Assembly (NCBI RefSeq): GCF_002939885.1
Contig: NZ_MDED01000019.1
Coordinates: 1 to 64,000 of the forward strand
Source of the DNA: Xanthomonas cucurbitae
Lineage (GTDB): Bacteria > Pseudomonadota > Gammaproteobacteria > Xanthomonadales > Xanthomonadaceae
Direction of reading: 5' to 3'
Length of the DNA: 64,000 bases
Position 1 is the stretch's first letter, and each line of letters starts with the position of its first letter. Of the stretch, positions 47,025 to 56,677 are shown in pieces. The position numbers were made by a program, and so were the translations under genes. Under the pieces are notes generated by a model. The model saw nothing but the letters and a program-made list of their open reading frames with translations. It was not told the origin of the DNA and ran no database searches.

Positions 47025-47189
47025 ATGACCGACTCCCTGACCGCAGCTGCGCCGGCGCCGCCGCCCTCGACCGACGCGGGCAACGCTGCCATGGCTGGCC
47101 CCCGCAGTGGGCGTATTGACCACTCTTGCGCGCTGGGCTCCGGCGGCTTGCCTGGCAACCCGTCCGCCCGCCAGGAGCGGCGGCGATGA
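47025..47189 (+). CDS. possible 54-residue leader ORF coupled to nudJ
   Basis: ATG 47025 opens an Ala/Pro-rich 54-codon frame whose stop overlaps the nudJ ATG in ATGA, the coupling seen throughout this window. No ribosome site is visible, and the protein is low-complexity with no known relative, so it may be chance. Confidence 0.3.
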   Translation: MTDSLTAAAPAPPPSTDAGNAAMAGPRSGRIDHSCALGSGGLPGNPSARQERRR

Positions 47190-47644
47190 GCGCCCCGCAG
47201 CCGCGCTGGCACCCCGATGTCACCGTGGCCACCGTGGTGGTGCGCGACGGACGCTTGCTGCAGGTGGAAGAGCGCATCGGCGACCGCCTGCTGCTGAACC
47301 AGCCGGCCGGGCATCTGGAGCCGGATGAAAGCCTGCTCGACGCCGCCGTGCGCGAAACCCTGGAAGAGACCGGCTGGGACGTGCGGCCGACCCATTTCAT
47401 CGGCAGCTACCAGTGGCTGGCCCCGACCGGCCAGTGCTACCTGCGCTTTGCCTTCGTGGCCGATGCGCTGACACACCACCCCGAGCGCAGCCTGGATACC
47501 GGCGTGGTGCGGGCACTGTGGATGACGCCGGACCAATTGCGTGACGCCAGCGAGCGTTGGCGCAGCCCCCTGGTGTGGGAGGTGGTGGCCGACTACCTGG
47601 CCGGACAGCGGCATCCGTTGGCACTGGTGCGGCACGTCGCATGA
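47186..47644 (+). CDS. nudJ: Nudix hydrolase, NudJ-like phosphatase
   Basis: A 152-residue Nudix protein with the complete box [25 protein letters not shown] (centre about residue 55-75; catalytic REtleETG). NudJ dephosphorylates HMP-pyrophosphate and nucleoside di- and triphosphates. AGGAG lies 9 bases before ATG 47186. Order nudJ-mnmA-hflD is as in E. coli. Confidence 0.88.
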   Translation: MSAPQPRWHPDVTVATVVVRDGRLLQVEERIGDRLLLNQPAGHLEPDESLLDAAVRETLEETGWDVRPTHFIGSYQWLAPTGQCYLRFAFVADALTHHPERSLDTGVVRALWMTPDQLRDASERWRSPLVWEVVADYLAGQRHPLALVRHVA

Positions 47645-48777
47645 GGACGCCGCGCATCGTGGTGGGCGTGTCCGGCGGGGTGGATTCGTCGGTGGCGGCC
47701 TGGCAACTGGCGCAGCAGGGCGAGGCGATCGCCGGGCTGTTCATGCAGAACTGGGCCGACGACGGCAGCGGCGATTGCCGCGCCGAAGACGACCGCCGCG
47801 ACGCGGTGGCGGTCTGCGGGATGCTGGGCATCCCCTTCCACTTTCGCGATTTTTCCGGCGAATACTGGAGCGGCGTGTTCGAGCACTTCCTGGCCGAATA
47901 CGCAGCCGGGCGCACCCCGAACCCGGACGTGCTGTGCAACCGCGAGGTCAAGTTCAAGCACTTCCTGGACGCCGCACAGGCACTGGGCGCCGAGCGCATC
48001 GCCACCGGGCATTACGCCCGGGTTGCCCACAGTGGCGGGCGCTGGCAGCTGCTGCGCGGCGCCGACCGGGGCAAGGACCAGAGCTATTTCCTGCATCAGC
48101 TGGGGCAGACCCAGCTGGCCGCCACCCTGTTCCCGGTCGGCGAGCTGGAGAAAAGCACGCTGCGCCGCATCGCCCAGGATGCGGGCCTGCCGACCCATGC
48201 CAAGAAGGATTCCACCGGGATCTGCTTCATCGGCGAACGCGACTTCCGCGAGTTCCTGGGCCGCTACCTGCCCGCCCGCACCGGCGAGATCCGCGACCCG
48301 CAGGGGCAGCGCATTGCCGAGCACCCCGGCGTGTTCTATTTCACCCTGGGCCAGCGCGAAGGCCTGAACATCGGTGGGGTGCGCGGCCGCGCGGCCGCGC
48401 CGTGGTACGTGGTGGGCAAGGACGTGGCCAGCAACGTGCTGTACGTGGACCAGGACCGCGACAGTCCGCTGCTGCAGTCGCGCTGGCTGCAGTCCGAGCT
48501 GGCCCACTGGGTCGCCGGTGCGCCGCCGGCGCGCCGCTTCAATTGCACCGCGCAGACGCGCTACCGGCAGCCGGACGAGCCGTGCACGGTGGCCGTGCAG
48601 GACGATGGCAGCATGCAGGTGCGCTTCGAGCGACCGCAGCGGGCGGTGACGCCCGGGCAGTCGCTGGTGCTGTACGACGGCGAGCAATGCCTCGGCGGCG
48701 CGGTCATTGCCGCCACCGATGCACCGCTGGAGCGTCAATTGGCAGGATCTTCTTCTTCCCCCGAGGGTGTGGCTTGA
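47641..48777 (+). CDS. mnmA: tRNA 2-thiouridylase MnmA
   Basis: A 378-residue PP-loop enzyme making 2-thiouridine at position 34 of Glu, Gln and Lys tRNAs. P-loop GVSGGVDSS (9-17), catalytic cysteines in [12 protein letters not shown] and [12 protein letters not shown], and the family FMQNW segment are present. Start overlaps the nudJ stop (ATGA). Confidence 0.96.
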   Translation: MRTPRIVVGVSGGVDSSVAAWQLAQQGEAIAGLFMQNWADDGSGDCRAEDDRRDAVAVCGMLGIPFHFRDFSGEYWSGVFEHFLAEYAAGRTPNPDVLCNREVKFKHFLDAAQALGAERIATGHYARVAHSGGRWQLLRGADRGKDQSYFLHQLGQTQLAATLFPVGELEKSTLRRIAQDAGLPTHAKKDSTGICFIGERDFREFLGRYLPARTGEIRDPQGQRIAEHPGVFYFTLGQREGLNIGGVRGRAAAPWYVVGKDVASNVLYVDQDRDSPLLQSRWLQSELAHWVAGAPPARRFNCTAQTRYRQPDEPCTVAVQDDGSMQVRFERPQRAVTPGQSLVLYDGEQCLGGAVIAATDAPLERQLAGSSSSPEGVA

Positions 48778-49391
48778 TGAGTGTTTCCATGGATCACCGT
48801 GTGCTGGCGCTGGCCGGCGTTGCCCAGGCCCTGCAGCAGGTGCGGCGGATCGCCGAAACCGGGCATTCGGAGGCGGCCACGGTGCGCACCGCCATCGACA
48901 GCGTGTTCCGGGTGGATGCGGCCTCGCCGGAGGCGGTGTACGGCTCGACGGCGGCCCTGGCGCCCGGCCTGCGCCTGCTGCACAACTACTTTCGCAACCA
49001 GGGCCAGGACGATGTGCTGCCACGGCTGGCGCTGGCGGTGCTGCAGCTGGAGCGCCGCTTCGTGCGCGACACCGCCACCGTGGCCACGGTTTCCAGCGGG
49101 ATCGCGGCGGCGGCGCAGCAGGCGCAGCGCCTGGACGACAGCGCGCATCCGGAGGTGTTGAGCGCGCTGGGCGGGCTGTATGCGCAGACCATCAGCCACC
49201 TGCGCCCCAAGGTCATGGTGCAGGGCAACCCGCACTACCTGGGCCAGGCCGGCGTGGTGGCGGAAATCCGCGCGCTGTTGCTGGCGGCGGTGCGCTCGGC
49301 GGTGCTGTGGCGGCAGATGGGCGGCAGCCTGTGGGATTTTCTGTTCGCCAAGCGCGCGATGAGCGAGGCGGTGGATCGCGCACTGCGTTGA
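48777..49391 (+). CDS. hflD: lysogenization regulator HflD homologue
   Basis: A 204-residue helical, peripheral membrane protein of the HflD family ([55 protein letters not shown] in part). In E. coli it binds phage CII; its native role is unclear. ATG 48777 overlaps the mnmA stop by one base; M5 is an alternative. The mnmA-hflD order is conserved. Confidence 0.9.
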   Translation: MSVSMDHRVLALAGVAQALQQVRRIAETGHSEAATVRTAIDSVFRVDAASPEAVYGSTAALAPGLRLLHNYFRNQGQDDVLPRLALAVLQLERRFVRDTATVATVSSGIAAAAQQAQRLDDSAHPEVLSALGGLYAQTISHLRPKVMVQGNPHYLGQAGVVAEIRALLLAAVRSAVLWRQMGGSLWDFLFAKRAMSEAVDRALR

Positions 49392-49538
49392 GCAGCGCCG
49401 AAATGCCGGATGAAAGCGCCCACAACGGGCGCTGGCGTCCGCCAGTGGCGGCGCGATGCGCGAGGCAATCTGGCGATCGTCGCTAAAGACAACGGGGGGA
49501 GTGCCGATACAGCAACCGTGACTCCGCCGAGAACGCCC

Positions 49539-50729
49539 ATGTATTCACGTCCACTCATCCGTCTAGCCGCCCCTCTGGCTCTGACCTTGCTGTTCCCCTT
49601 CGCTGTCGGATTCGACTGGCCCGCCTCGGTGCGCTGGGCGATCCTGGCGACCATGACCCTCAGTTGGTTGGGTTTTGCTGCCTGGGTGACGTATTCCCAG
49701 TTCCGGCCCAACCCGGACCAGGCCCGCATCCTGCGCGAGCAGGACCAGTTGCTCAACGAACTGCGGACGTTCGTCAGCAACGAAGTCGACGGGTCGCGCT
49801 CTGAAGTCGAGCGTGCCCGCGAACTGATCCGCCAGGCGGTGTCCGGCCTGGGCGGCAGCTTCGAAGCGATGAACCGCAAGTCGCGCCAGCAGAGCCAGGC
49901 GTTGGCCCGCATCGTGGACCGTGCCGGTGACGACGGCAGTGCCGGCGTCGACGTCGCCCGCTTCGCCCAGCACGCCAGCTCCCGCATGGAGCAGTTGGTG
50001 GAAGCGCTGGAACAGGTGAGCGGCCAGAGCACCAACACGGTGCATCACATCGACGAGATGGCCCAGCATCTGGATGGCATCTTCGCGTTGCTGGAAGACG
50101 TCAAGTCGATCGCCGACCAGACCAACCTGCTGGCCTTGAACGCGGCCATCGAAGCCGCGCGCGCCGGTGAAGCCGGTCGTGGCTTCGCGGTGGTCGCCGA
50201 CGAGGTGCGCAACCTGTCCGAACGCTCCACCACCTTCAACGAGCAGATCCGCAAGCTGGCGCACAGCTCCAAGGAATCGATCGCCAAGGTGCGTGAAACG
50301 GTCTCGCAGCTGGCCTCGCGCCACATGGACCGCTCCCGCGAGGCGCGCCATGAATCGGCCGCCATGCTGGAGAACGTCGCCCAGATCAACGCCTCGTTGG
50401 GCGATGGCATGCGCGAAATCTCCGAATGCGCCCGCTCCATCGACGGCAGCGTGGCCGAAGCGGTGCGTGCGCTGCAGTTCGAAGACATCGCCACGCAGAC
50501 CCTGAGCGGCATCCACACCCACCTCGATCGCCTCACCGCGATCAACCGCGAGGCAGTGGCGCTGCAGGAACTACTGCATCGCAATGGCGGCGTGTACGAC
50601 AGCGACCTGGTCGCCGCGCTGCAGAAGGTGTCCAACCGCTTGCGCGACATGCGCGTGGAGTGGGAACGCCCGCCGCACAAGCCGGTGGCGCAGCAAGGCA
50701 TGGGTGCCGGCACGGTCGAGCTGTTCTGA
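49539..50729 (+). CDS. methyl-accepting chemotaxis protein without sensory domain
   Basis: A 396-residue receptor with two hydrophobic helices at the N-terminus (about 8-24 and 31-50) and almost no periplasmic loop, no HAMP or PAS domain, and then a long coiled-coil signalling domain. The hairpin tip [19 protein letters not shown] (about 194-212) is the MCP signature for CheW/CheA contact. It could sense membrane or cytoplasmic state or be a partner of another receptor. ATG 49539 begins the first helix. Confidence 0.88.
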   Translation: MYSRPLIRLAAPLALTLLFPFAVGFDWPASVRWAILATMTLSWLGFAAWVTYSQFRPNPDQARILREQDQLLNELRTFVSNEVDGSRSEVERARELIRQAVSGLGGSFEAMNRKSRQQSQALARIVDRAGDDGSAGVDVARFAQHASSRMEQLVEALEQVSGQSTNTVHHIDEMAQHLDGIFALLEDVKSIADQTNLLALNAAIEAARAGEAGRGFAVVADEVRNLSERSTTFNEQIRKLAHSSKESIAKVRETVSQLASRHMDRSREARHESAAMLENVAQINASLGDGMREISECARSIDGSVAEAVRALQFEDIATQTLSGIHTHLDRLTAINREAVALQELLHRNGGVYDSDLVAALQKVSNRLRDMRVEWERPPHKPVAQQGMGAGTVELF

Positions 50730-50765
50730 GACCGATGCCGACCCGCAACGTCTGATCCCGACATT

Positions 50766-50785
50766 CCCCGGCCTGCCGGGGATTT
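50766..50785 (+). terminator. probable terminator after the chemoreceptor
   Basis: CCCCGGC-CT-GCCGGGG followed by ATTTGT, 37 bases past the stop codon. The stem is strong but the T-run is short. Confidence 0.55.
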
Positions 50786-50814
50786 GTCGTTCCGTACCGA
50801 CCTGGTGTTTCGTC

Positions 50815-51102
50815 ATGACGCTACTTGCCCCCACCATCGATGCGGACCCCAGCGATGCGCTGCAGTCCGCCGCATTGGCTGCCACGTACGCCGAGCGCAT
50901 CGCGCAAGGCGACGCGGCCAAGCCGGTGGTGCGGCGCGTGCGCCTGCCGGCCGCGCTGGAGCGGCTGGAACTTGCCGCCCGCGCAGAGGTCAAGGCGCTG
51001 GTCAATCCGCGCCGCGATTGCAGCGAAGACGAGCTGCTGTTCGCCACCGTGGCCTGGGATCTGGGCCTGGATGGCGCCGCAGTCGGCGCCTCCGGGCGCT
51101 GA
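50815..51102 (+). CDS. conserved-looking hypothetical protein
   Basis: A 95-residue acidic, Ala-rich soluble protein (ATG 50815) with no recognised domain. The codon use resembles that of neighbouring real genes. It follows the chemoreceptor after a probable terminator, so it may have its own promoter. A link to chemotaxis is only positional. Confidence 0.5.
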   Translation: MTLLAPTIDADPSDALQSAALAATYAERIAQGDAAKPVVRRVRLPAALERLELAARAEVKALVNPRRDCSEDELLFATVAWDLGLDGAAVGASGR

Positions 51103-51635
51103 TGCAACACCGGCGGAGCGCGTCTCGGCAGGTGCCCCGCCGGATTGTCGAACTGCCCGATCTCAGGCGTTTGAGCGGCCGGTTTCCACCGTACCCCGGC
51201 ATCGCTGATGGCGTGCACGCCCGCCCTTGCGACCGCCCTGCCCGACCGGACGTCGCTCGCTCCGGCGGGTGTCGCCGGTCTTGGTCACCCCGTCACCGTG
51301 CATCTCGGCCCTTGGCGCATTGCCAGGCAGGGTGAGCACGCGTTCCTGTTCCGATTGAGCGCCCTGGCGACCGTGACGAAGATCTCTCCCGGCAGTGCTT
51401 GCGACAGCGCCCTCGCCTGCAGCAGTGCGACACACGACAAGGCGTTGGCCTGGAACTTCACGCGCGTGCACGTCCTTTCCTGACCAATACAGCGCGCAGC
51501 TCGCTACCCTGAAGGCGCGAGCTTTTGTTCAAATCGACGTGAGAAGGTCCGCTGCCATGGCACGGCACCAATGCGGTGGCATCACTGCAGGACTGTGCAC
51601 CGCGCCGGGCTGGCGGCGCCAGCCGGGCCAACATC
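51103..51635. other. intergenic gap, no supported gene
   Basis: About 530 bases between convergent genes. A 91-codon plus-strand frame (51208-51483) has no ribosome site or recognised product and is not called. No clear hairpin with a T-run was seen to end the minus-strand phosphodiesterase gene's neighbour transcripts. Confidence 0.5.
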
Positions 51636-54500
51636 TCAGTTGGCGATCACCAACCGCGCGCCCAGCCGCATGCCGGCTTCGGCCTCGCGCAGCCACTGCG
51701 CCATGTCGCGTGGCGACAACGGGCGCGAGTAGAAATACCCCTGGATTTCGTCGCAGCCCTGCTGGCGCAGCAAGGCATCTTCCTGCACCGTCTCCACGCC
51801 CTCGGCCACCACCTGCATGCCCAGCGCATGGCCCAGGTGCACGATGGCCTGGGTCACTTCGGCCGTGTTGGCGTCGTCGAGCATGCCCTGCACGAAGCTG
51901 CGGTCGATCTTCAGGCGCTGCACCGGAAAGCGGTTGAGGTAGTGCAGATTCGAGAATCCAGTACCGAAGTCGTCCACCGCCAGCAGCACGCCGTTCTGTT
52001 CGAACAACTCGAAGCAACGGCGCAGCGAATCCGAATCGCGAATCAAGGCCGATTCGGTCAACTCCAGCTCCAATCGCGACGGCGACCAGCCGTTGTCGCG
52101 GCAGATCTCCAGCACGCGCTCGGCAAAGCCGCGCTCGCGCAGCTGCACTGCCGAAACGTTGACCGCAATGCGGCTGAAGTTGAGTCCGGCACGGTCCCAG
52201 ACCACCGCCTGGCGACAGGCCTCGCCAATGACCCATTCGCCAAGGCGCACGATCTCGCCGCACTCCTCGGCGATGGGAATGAACTCGGCCGGGCTGCACG
52301 GCCCGTGACCCGGCCGATTCCAGCGCATCAACGCCTCGATCGCTGGCGAGGTATCGCCGACGGTATTGACCAGCGGTTGGTAGACCAAGGTGAATTCTTC
52401 GCGTTCCAGCGCGCCTTGCAGCGCATGCTCCAGCTCCAGGCGACGCTGTGCACGCATTAGCACGTCCTGGCTGTAGTAATGGAACGTGTTGCGGCCCGAT
52501 TCCTTGGCGGCATACATCGCCGCGTCGGCGGCGCGCAGCAGGCTGTCGAAGTCCGACAGGCCCTCCCCTTGCAGCGCGATACCGATGCTGGCGCCGAGCT
52601 TGAGGGTCACTTGGTCCTTGCGCAGCGGTTCGCCCAGCGCGCTGATGAGCTTGCGCGCGACGTGGCCAGCATCTTCCGGCTCGGACAGATCGCGCAGCAG
52701 CACGATGAATTCATCGTCGCTGAAGCGGCCGAACAGGTCACTGTTGCGCAGGTGCTGGTGCAGGCGCGCGGAGGCGAGCTTGAGCAGGTTGTCGCCGGTC
52801 GCATGACCGAAGGAATCGTTGATGCTCTTGAAGCCATCCAGATCGATCAACAGCATGGCCATCACCTGGCCGCGCTCATGCGCTTCGCGGATGGCGTTTT
52901 CGGCCTGCTCGCGCAGCAGGAAGCGGTTCGGCAGGCCAGTCAGGCGGTCGTAATGTGCCAACAGCTCGATGCGTTCATTGGCCTCGCGCTCGCGGGTGAC
53001 ATCGCGGAACAGGGCCACGAAGCGCGGCGGCAGGCCTTCGCGTCGGTCCAGTTCAATCAGGACCTGCACCCAGACGCGCTGGCCGGAATTGCGGTAGAAG
53101 CACAGCTCCAGTTGTTCGGGCAGGCCGCCGTCGGAAATGCGCAGCAGCGCCGATTCGAAGGCATCACGCGAGTCCTGGGTGTAGAGCGCAAGCGCCTGCT
53201 CCAGGGTGATGTTTTCCTTGCGCAGGCCGTGGATGCGATAGCACTCCTCGGTCCACTGCATGCGGCGGGTGTCGACCTCGATCTCGCAACCGCCGATCTT
53301 GCCCAGTGCTGAGACGCGGTTGAGCAATTCGGTACGCCAGCGGATCAAGGCATCGGTCTGGCGTTGTTCGGTCACATTCTGTAGTTGGCCAAGAACGCGC
53401 ACCATGCTGGCGTTGCCATCGAACACCGGCTGCGCCCACACCCGCAGATGATGCGGGTTGACGCCCGGCAGGCCGTTGACTTCCAGCTCGAAATGCACGG
53501 GTAGGCCTTCGTGCTTGATCTTGCGCCAGGCGCTGCGCAATTGCGCAAGCGAAGTGCGCGCAAGCAGGCGCAACAGGTCGCGGACGCCGTGCAGACGCAG
53601 TTCGGCCATGCCGAGCTGCTGCAGGAAATCCGGCGAGATCCACAACTGGTCGTTCAACGCATCCCAGCTCCAGCTTCCCATGCTGGCAATGCGCTGGGCC
53701 TCTTCCAGCTGGGCCTGCTGCTCACGCAGCTGCTGTTCGAGCAGTTTCTGGTGGTGCACATCGGTATGCGTGCCGACCATGCGTAGCGGCCGGCCATCGG
53801 CGGTGCGCGAGACCACCCGGCCACGGTCCAGAATCCAGCGCCATTGGCCGTCGTGCTGGCGCAGGCGGAATTCGGCCACATAGGTCTCGGCACGCCCCTC
53901 CAGGTGGGCCTGCACCGCGGCGCTGACTTTCGCGTGATCGTCGGGATGGATCAGCCCGGACAAGGCAGTGAGATTGTTCGGCGGCGGCTGCTCGCTGTAG
54001 CCGAGCATGCGCGTCCAGCGTTCGGAGCGGTACACCACGTCGGCCGGGATATCCCAGTCCCACAGGCCGTGATCGGCGCTGTCCAGACCCATTTCCCAGC
54101 GACTGGTGCCGTCGGCGCCTACCGGTTCGGGAATGCTCAACGTGAACGCCATGACCTGGCCATGCTCGTCGCACACCGCGCGCAGCCAGCCTTCCAGTCG
54201 CCTGCCGCCGGTGCCCGGCAACACGCAGGCGGCCATGCCGCCGCCGTCCGCCACCTGGGCGCGGCTGCTTTCCAGCACTTCGGCATAGGCACCAAGGGTT
54301 GCCGGCAGCCCGATCGACTGCGCAACGCGGTTGGCCGCCAGCGGCTGGCCATGCGCATCCAACAACACCACCGCCGAGGTCAGCGGGTGTTGCAGCATGC
54401 TTGCAATGACGCCTGAGTCCACTCTGGAACACTCCGAAGAATCGCCCCCTGGCTCGGGGTCGCAATGGATAACGGCCGTTTGATGAATTAGTTGAGGCAC
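51636..54500 (-). CDS. multi-PAS GGDEF-EAL protein, likely c-di-GMP phosphodiesterase
   Basis: A 954-residue cytosolic signalling protein: several PAS/PAC domains (for example WDWDIPADVVYRSERWTRMLGY and EFRLRQHDGQWRWILDRGR), then GGDEF (about 520-680) and EAL (about 695-940). The GGDEF active loop reads SDDEF, so cyclase activity is doubtful. The EAL domain keeps its metal and catalytic residues: EALMRW, NVSAVQL, ELTESAL, DDFGTGFS, KIDRSF and AEGVE. It should therefore hydrolyse c-di-GMP under PAS control. The start is uncertain: GTG 54500 gives the longest form, while GTG 54422 has a better-placed GGAG. Confidence 0.85.
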   Translation of the reverse strand: MPQLIHQTAVIHCDPEPGGDSSECSRVDSGVIASMLQHPLTSAVVLLDAHGQPLAANRVAQSIGLPATLGAYAEVLESSRAQVADGGGMAACVLPGTGGRRLEGWLRAVCDEHGQVMAFTLSIPEPVGADGTSRWEMGLDSADHGLWDWDIPADVVYRSERWTRMLGYSEQPPPNNLTALSGLIHPDDHAKVSAAVQAHLEGRAETYVAEFRLRQHDGQWRWILDRGRVVSRTADGRPLRMVGTHTDVHHQKLLEQQLREQQAQLEEAQRIASMGSWSWDALNDQLWISPDFLQQLGMAELRLHGVRDLLRLLARTSLAQLRSAWRKIKHEGLPVHFELEVNGLPGVNPHHLRVWAQPVFDGNASMVRVLGQLQNVTEQRQTDALIRWRTELLNRVSALGKIGGCEIEVDTRRMQWTEECYRIHGLRKENITLEQALALYTQDSRDAFESALLRISDGGLPEQLELCFYRNSGQRVWVQVLIELDRREGLPPRFVALFRDVTREREANERIELLAHYDRLTGLPNRFLLREQAENAIREAHERGQVMAMLLIDLDGFKSINDSFGHATGDNLLKLASARLHQHLRNSDLFGRFSDDEFIVLLRDLSEPEDAGHVARKLISALGEPLRKDQVTLKLGASIGIALQGEGLSDFDSLLRAADAAMYAAKESGRNTFHYYSQDVLMRAQRRLELEHALQGALEREEFTLVYQPLVNTVGDTSPAIEALMRWNRPGHGPCSPAEFIPIAEECGEIVRLGEWVIGEACRQAVVWDRAGLNFSRIAVNVSAVQLRERGFAERVLEICRDNGWSPSRLELELTESALIRDSDSLRRCFELFEQNGVLLAVDDFGTGFSNLHYLNRFPVQRLKIDRSFVQGMLDDANTAEVTQAIVHLGHALGMQVVAEGVETVQEDALLRQQGCDEIQGYFYSRPLSPRDMAQWLREAEAGMRLGARLVIAN

Positions 54501-54580
54501 CGGTTTTCGGCATGACCGAACCGGACCGAGTTACGGCTAAGATGGTTCCATCGCCCGCTCCATAGGTCGTCTGCGGACCC

Positions 54581-56674
54581 ATGCAACAACCCGACGCCGC
54601 GCCCGCGTTCTCGTCCCCTCCCGTTTCCTGCCTGCGTCTGGCCCGGCGCCTGACCCATGGTGTGTGGACCCTCACCGGGCTGTACCTGCTGGTGGGCGTG
54701 ATCTGGCTGTTGCTGGGCAACCGGCTGCTGAGCCTGGCCGGCGCGGCAACCCCGGAACGCTGGTCCGATGCCAGCTTCCTGCTGCTGTCGAGTGTGGTGA
54801 TCCATGTGGTCCTGCGGCGTTTCGTGGCCCTGATCGTGGACGAACATGCGCAACTGGCGCAGTCCGAGGCCTTGTTGAAGGCCAAATTCCTGGCACTGCC
54901 CAGCCCGGCGTTCGTCTACGATCTGGCGAGCATGCGCATCCTCGATGCCAACCCGGCAGCGCTGGAATTCTTCGGCTGGGAGCGTGACGAGTTCCTGCAA
55001 CAGACCCTGCAGGCGATCTGGCCCAACGCCGACGGCGCGCGGCTGGAAGAGGTGATCGCGCAGATCCGCGCCAAGGGCGATGCCACCTGCGTATTGCACG
55101 AAGACCTGATGACGCGCAGCGGGCCGCGCCATGTGGAGGTGCGCAGCAACCAGCTGCATCTGGCCAGTGGCCCGGCCCGCCTGGTGGTGACCCTGGACCG
55201 CAGCGAGGAACGGCAGGCGCAGCAACTGCGCGATGAGGCCGTGCAGCGCCTGGAAGAAGCGCAATCCATCGCGCGGCTGGGCTCGTGGCAGCTGGATCGG
55301 CAAACCGGCCTCGGGCGCTATTCGCCGGCGGTCTATCGCGTGCTGGGGCGCAGCGTGCCGATGCACCGGCGCGAGCATCGGCTGGAAGAACTGCTGACCG
55401 CCTCCGACACCGCCACCCAGGCGCGGATCGAACGCATGATCGAAGATATGTGCACCGGTGGCGAGGTGCAGATCGACGTGCTGTTGCCGCTGACCGGTGG
55501 CGATTCGCAACCCCGCACCGTGCATCTGCGCGCCGAGAGCGTGACCACCGCCAGCGGCGCGCGGCACGTGCACGGCACCTTGCAGGACGTGAGCGAGCGC
55601 GAACAGTCGCGGCGCCTGCTGCGCGAGCGCGAAGAGCAGTTTCGCGAGCTGGTGCGGGTGTTGCCGGACGGGGTGCTGATCCTGGCCGACGAGCACGTGA
55701 TGTATGCCAATGCGGCCGGCTCGGTCCAGTTCGGCTTCCAGGGCGAGACCATCCTGGGCGAACCTCTGCAGACGCTGGTCAACGACACCGATCTGCCCCT
55801 GGTACGCGACTACCTGCGCGCCGGCAGCGACCGCAACGAGCCGGTGTCCAGTGCGCGCGCGATGCGCCGCCGCGATGGCAGCACGTTCTATGCCGGCCTG
55901 TCGGCCGGCGACATTCGCTATGGCGGGCGCAGCTGCAAGTTGCTGGTGGTACGCGACCTGAGCGAACCCGAACGCATGCGCGATGCGCTGGCCGAGAGCA
56001 ACGCCGAACTGCAGGCAATGGCCAAGCGGCTGTTTTCGTTGCAGGAAGACGAACGCCGCGCCATCTCGCGTGACCTGCACGATGATATCGGCCAGGCGAT
56101 CACGGCGATGAAGCTCTCCGCGCACGCGGCACTGGACGAGCCCGATCCTGAGGCGCGGCGCGAAGACCTGCTGGAAGTGGTGTCGCTGGCCGACACCACG
56201 GTGACCAAGCTACGCAATCTGTCGATGCTGTTGCGCCCGCCGCAACTGGACGCACTGGGCCTGGAAGCGGCACTGCGCTGGCAGGCGTCGATGCTGTTCC
56301 GTGCCTCGCAGGTGCGGCTGGAGCTGGATATCCAGCCGCTGGATGTGCGTCCGGGCAACGAGATCGAGCAAGCCTGCTTCCGCATCGCGCAGGAAAGCCT
56401 TACCAATGCGCTGCGGCATGCCTGTGCCGGTGAAGTACGCGTGCGGCTGCGCTCGATCGACAGCGAAAGCTTCAGCCTGGAAGTCAGCGACGATGGTGAT
56501 GGGTTCGAGCCGGAAGGTCCACGCGGGCTTGGATTGATCGTGATGCGTGAGCGCGCGCAAACCGTCGGCGGTGCGCTCGCGATAGAATCGGCTCCCGGTG
56601 CAGGCACGCGCGTGACGTTGCGCCTGCCCTATCACCCGGCCGGCGAGTCCGTCCACGAAGATGGTGGACGCTGA
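54581..56674 (+). CDS. membrane PAS sensor histidine kinase, NarX type (HisKA_3)
   Basis: A 697-residue kinase: two membrane helices (about 27-48 and 62-80), three PAS-like domains (about 95-210, 225-345, 355-465), then a HisKA_3 dimerisation domain with the phospho-accepting histidine in ISRDLHDDIGQAI and an HATPase_c domain (QESLTNALRHA; DDGDGF; RGLGLIVMRERA). This subfamily phosphorylates LuxR/NarL-type regulators, but none is encoded nearby. The downstream gene starts 4 bases after its stop, suggesting co-transcription. Confidence 0.88.
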   Translation: MQQPDAAPAFSSPPVSCLRLARRLTHGVWTLTGLYLLVGVIWLLLGNRLLSLAGAATPERWSDASFLLLSSVVIHVVLRRFVALIVDEHAQLAQSEALLKAKFLALPSPAFVYDLASMRILDANPAALEFFGWERDEFLQQTLQAIWPNADGARLEEVIAQIRAKGDATCVLHEDLMTRSGPRHVEVRSNQLHLASGPARLVVTLDRSEERQAQQLRDEAVQRLEEAQSIARLGSWQLDRQTGLGRYSPAVYRVLGRSVPMHRREHRLEELLTASDTATQARIERMIEDMCTGGEVQIDVLLPLTGGDSQPRTVHLRAESVTTASGARHVHGTLQDVSEREQSRRLLREREEQFRELVRVLPDGVLILADEHVMYANAAGSVQFGFQGETILGEPLQTLVNDTDLPLVRDYLRAGSDRNEPVSSARAMRRRDGSTFYAGLSAGDIRYGGRSCKLLVVRDLSEPERMRDALAESNAELQAMAKRLFSLQEDERRAISRDLHDDIGQAITAMKLSAHAALDEPDPEARREDLLEVVSLADTTVTKLRNLSMLLRPPQLDALGLEAALRWQASMLFRASQVRLELDIQPLDVRPGNEIEQACFRIAQESLTNALRHACAGEVRVRLRSIDSESFSLEVSDDGDGFEPEGPRGLGLIVMRERAQTVGGALAIESAPGAGTRVTLRLPYHPAGESVHEDGGR

Positions 56675-56677
56675 GTC

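Noticed and set aside
51208..51483. 91-codon plus-strand frame in the 530-base gap
   Set aside because: No ribosome site, no recognisable domain and an odd Cys/Ser/Ala composition; left uncalled.
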